Shown piece by piece: positions 35,711 to 37,955 of a stretch of 37,955 nucleotides of DNA. The notes under the pieces were generated by a model that ran no database searches, was not told where the DNA came from, and saw nothing but the letters and a program-made list of their open reading frames with translations. The DNA is taken from the NCBI GenBank assembly GCA_021781495.1, contig JAJXWS010000030.1, positions 1 through 37,955 on the forward strand, in the 5' to 3' direction. The DNA is from Acidobacteriota bacterium. GTDB taxonomy: Bacteria; Acidobacteriota; Terriglobia; Terriglobales; Acidobacteriaceae. The first letter of the stretch is position 1. Each line of letters starts with the position of its first letter. Made by a program: the position numbers and the translations under genes.

Positions 35711-37129
35711 TTAGAGCGTAAAACGCGAGGATATCGCGGGGTCCAGTGCGTGCATGGGTCCGGGGCGGCCCACGCTCAGGTAGGTGAATCCCATCTGCGC
35801 CATTCTGCCCGGATCATACAGGTTCCGTCCGTCAATCAGAATGGGATATCTCAGCGTGTAGTGCAGCCGTTCCAGATCAAGCTCTAAGAACTCCTGCCAG
35901 TCATTCAGGATCAGCAACGCATCCGCGTCCTGCGCGGCATCATACGGGTCCGAAACATATCGCATCTGCGGGCCAGGTGGAATCAGCTCCTTGCTGCGTT
36001 CTTCCGCCGCCGGATCATATGCGGTCACAATGCAGCCCTCTTTCAAAAGCTGCTGCACAATGTCCAGCGCCGGTGACTCCCGCACATCGTCCGTGCCCCC
36101 TTTGAACGCCAGTCCCAGCACGCCAATCTTCTTGCCGCGAAACGTCCACAGGGCAGAGCGCACTTTGCGGAAGAAGCGCTGCTTCTGTTCCTCATTGATC
36201 TTTTCCACTTCCCGCAGCAGGGTGAAGTCCACGCCCACCTGCTCGGCCACATGCCGAAACGCCGCCACATCCTTCGGAAAACACGAGCCGCCATAGCCGA
36301 TTCCGGCCCGCAGAAACTTCGGCCCAATGCGCGTGTCCATGCCCAAACCGCGCGCAACCTCTTCCACATCCGCGCCCGCCGCCTCGCACACATTCGCCAC
36401 CACATTGATGAACGAAATCTTCGTCGCCAGAAATGCGTTCGACGCGTGCTTGATAATCTCCGCCGCCTTGGTGGACGTCAGCAGCACGGGCGGCGTGTCG
36501 TTCTGCCCCCGCGGGCCCGGCACCGCATTCTCGGCGCCGTAGTACTCCCCCACAGTCAGCGGGCGATAAATCGCCTGCAGCAGGTCCGATGCGCGCTCCG
36601 TCGCTGCTCCCAGCACAATCCTGTCCGGATGCAGAAAGTCCACCACCGCGGTTCCTTCGCGCAGAAACTCCGGATTCGACGTCACATCAAACAGTTCCTT
36701 CGGCACGCCGTTGCGTTCAATCACTCGCCGAATCCATTCGTTCGTATACACCGGAACCGTGCTCTTTTCCACGAGCACCTTGTATCCATCAATGGATCGC
36801 GCAATCTCGCTGGCCACCGCATCCACATACGACAGGTCCGCGCTGCCGGAGCTGCTCTGCGGCGTCCCTACGGCAATAAAGATTGCCTGCGCCGCCTGGG
36901 TTGCCGCGCGCAAGTCCGAGGTAAATTGCAGCCGGTCGCCGCGATGACGCTGAATCAGTTCCGGCAGATATTCCTCATGAATCGGAATCCCGCCGTTCTG
37001 CAGCGTGCTCACCTTCTCCTCGTCGTTATCCACGCAGATCACGCGGTGACCAATCTCTGCAAAGCAGGCAGCAGCCACCAGCCCCACATATCCAGAACCT
37101 ACAACGGCAATCGAAATCGGTCCCTTCAT
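35711..37129 (-). CDS. UDP-glucose 6-dehydrogenase
   Basis: This 472-residue NAD-dependent enzyme oxidises UDP-glucose twice to UDP-glucuronate. The N-terminal Rossmann loop is VVGSGYVGLVAAACFAEIGH (9-28), VEKSTVPV (120-127) closes the first domain, and the catalytic cysteine is C283 in GYGGSCFPKD. GVLGLAFKGGTDDVRESPAL in the C-terminal half is the UDP-binding signature. A hydrophilic insertion around 199-214 (GAENAVPGPRGQNDTP) is longer than in compact family members. AAGGGTGAG lies immediately before the ATG. It stands between the WcaI-like gene and the UDP-glucuronate decarboxylase gene and feeds glucuronate, and through the next enzyme xylose, into the polymer. Confidence 0.95.
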   Translation of the reverse strand: MKGPISIAVVGSGYVGLVAAACFAEIGHRVICVDNDEEKVSTLQNGGIPIHEEYLPELIQRHRGDRLQFTSDLRAATQAAQAIFIAVGTPQSSSGSADLSYVDAVASEIARSIDGYKVLVEKSTVPVYTNEWIRRVIERNGVPKELFDVTSNPEFLREGTAVVDFLHPDRIVLGAATERASDLLQAIYRPLTVGEYYGAENAVPGPRGQNDTPPVLLTSTKAAEIIKHASNAFLATKISFINVVANVCEAAGADVEEVARGLGMDTRIGPKFLRAGIGYGGSCFPKDVAAFRHVAEQVGVDFTLLREVEKINEEQKQRFFRKVRSALWTFRGKKIGVLGLAFKGGTDDVRESPALDIVQQLLKEGCIVTAYDPAAEERSKELIPPGPQMRYVSDPYDAAQDADALLILNDWQEFLELDLERLHYTLRYPILIDGRNLYDPGRMAQMGFTYLSVGRPGPMHALDPAISSRFTL

Positions 37130-37171
37130 CTCACCCTTCTCTGTTGCTTCCAGCAGTTGGACAGCCCGTCT

Positions 37172-37955
37172 TCACGCCTCGTGAGCCTGTCTTGCGCCGG
37201 CCGCGCCTGTTCTGGATGCGGCTGCCACGAGGCTCTCTTCCAGGTGCCCGAGCACGCGTGCCGCCGACCAGCGATTCACCGCATATTCCCGGGCAATCCT
37301 GCGACGCTCCCGCAGATCTTCCGCCCGCAGTTCCAGAATGGCATTCTTCAGCGCAGCCGCATCCTCCGGCTCCACCACCACGCCTGAACCCGATTCATAA
37401 ATTGTACGCGCCACCTCGCTGCCCGGATTCACGGAGGCCACCACCGCGCACCCGGCCGCCAGATACGTCACCGTCTTCGATGGAAATACAATATCGGAAA
37501 CAGTTTTGCGCTGTGTTACAAGACATACATCTGCGGCCGCCAGCAGCCCGCGAAACTCCGCTCCATCCAGCACCGGCAGAAAACGTACTTGCTTCAACCC
37601 AAGCTCGCCGGCCCGCTGAAGCAGCCTCTCCTTTGCCGCGCCATCTCCCACCAGCAGAAACTCCAGCGATTCCTCCTCGCGGCACCGGTCCGCCGCCTCC
37701 AGAATCACCTCCATCCCCTGCTTCACGCCCATGTTGCCGCTGTGCACCACCAGAAACCTGCCTTCCAGGCCATGCTTCCGGCGAAAGCTCTCGCCCTCCG
37801 CCGCCGCAATCTCCAGCAGCGAGGCGTCGGCTCGCGGCTCAAACAACCGCACGCGGTGCTCCGGAACCCCCTTCGCCACGATCCGATTGCGCATCCCGTG
37901 CGTCAACGTGCTCACCATCTCCGCATGGCGATAGGCCGCCCGCTCCACGCTGTAC
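37172..37955 (-). CDS. WcaI-like GT4 glycosyltransferase, N-terminus cut by window edge
   Basis: Only the C-terminal 260 or so residues are present; the frame stays open to the right edge, so the acceptor domain lies outside. The donor domain has FLVVHSGNMGVKQGMEVILEAA, FLLVGDG and DIVFPSKTVTYLAAGCAVVAS, the pattern of colanic-acid WcaI-type family 4 enzymes. The usual EX7E is replaced by the PSKTVTYLAAG type. Colanic-acid WcaI is proposed to be a fucosyltransferase, which would suit the GDP-fucose genes nearby, but specificity is not readable here. It is followed after 42 bp by the UDP-glucose dehydrogenase gene. The GTG at 37948 is probably internal. Confidence 0.82.
   Translation of the reverse strand, partial: YSVERAAYRHAEMVSTLTHGMRNRIVAKGVPEHRVRLFEPRADASLLEIAAAEGESFRRKHGLEGRFLVVHSGNMGVKQGMEVILEAADRCREEESLEFLLVGDGAAKERLLQRAGELGLKQVRFLPVLDGAEFRGLLAAADVCLVTQRKTVSDIVFPSKTVTYLAAGCAVVASVNPGSEVARTIYESGSGVVVEPEDAAALKNAILELRAEDLRERRRIAREYAVNRWSAARVLGHLEESLVAAASRTGAAGARQAHEA

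Noticed and set aside
36251-37387. 378-residue plus-strand frame opposite the UDP-glucose dehydrogenase gene
   Set aside because: It overlaps the invariant catalytic region of the dehydrogenase and is Arg/His-rich.
1-37955. Possible CRISPR arrays, insertion sequences, integrases, toxin-antitoxin or defence genes
   Set aside because: No regularly spaced repeats, transposase or recombinase motifs, or defence-gene domains were seen on either strand.

Overview
The window looks like a chromosomal segment of an acidobacterium, probably class Terriglobia. The signs are a GC-rich base composition, an Oar-type TonB-dependent receptor with an N-terminal carboxypeptidase-regulatory-like domain, many Tat-exported glycosidases, and a GH79 enzyme closely resembling the Acidobacterium capsulatum type. 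This placement is an inference; the window has no rRNA or other phylogenetic marker. I see no tRNA, rRNA, CRISPR array, insertion sequence or phage gene.

Region 1 (about 220-15,290) is a polysaccharide-utilisation region. Four glycosidase genes on the minus strand form a likely operon (8390 down to 221): a GH30-like enzyme, an unclassified (alpha/alpha)6-barrel hydrolase, a GH79 beta-glucuronidase-type enzyme and a GH95 alpha-L-fucosidase. A GH29 alpha-L-fucosidase is transcribed divergently. After it come a 961-residue TonB-dependent receptor (minus), a small membrane protein (minus) and a GH127 beta-L-arabinofuranosidase-type enzyme (plus). Fucosidases, a glucuronidase, a GH30 enzyme and an arabinofuranosidase together fit arabinogalactan-protein or a similar fucosylated, glucuronidated glycan as substrate.

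Region 2 (about 15,344-20,164) holds one very large gene for a 1,425-residue protein. It has two tandem BadF/BcrA/HgdC-type ATPase (activator) domains fused to a 2-hydroxyacyl-CoA-dehydratase-like (DUF2229/HgdB-type) part. Each activator domain keeps its own pair of cluster-binding cysteines, so a single chain could hold the [4Fe-4S] cluster that homodimeric activators hold between subunits. About 540 bp of apparently non-coding DNA follows. This gene is the least explained item in the window.

Region 3 (about 20,165-37,955, right edge open) is an exopolysaccharide cluster. A plus-strand WcaF-like acetyltransferase converges on a long minus-strand array. In transcription order the array is: a WcaI-like GT4 (cut by the edge), UDP-glucose dehydrogenase, UDP-glucuronate decarboxylase, GDP-mannose 4,6-dehydratase, GDP-fucose synthase, a leader with two hairpins, Wza-like export protein, Wzc-like tyrosine kinase, Wzy-like polymerase, Wzx-like flippase, GT2, GT4, GT4, a GT11-like fucosyltransferase and GT2. 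This is a Wzx/Wzy-type pathway for a polymer predicted to contain fucose, glucuronate and/or xylose and O-acetyl groups. No initiating phosphoglycosyltransferase lies in the window. Fucose and glucuronate are the sugars that Region 1 would remove and Region 3 would install.
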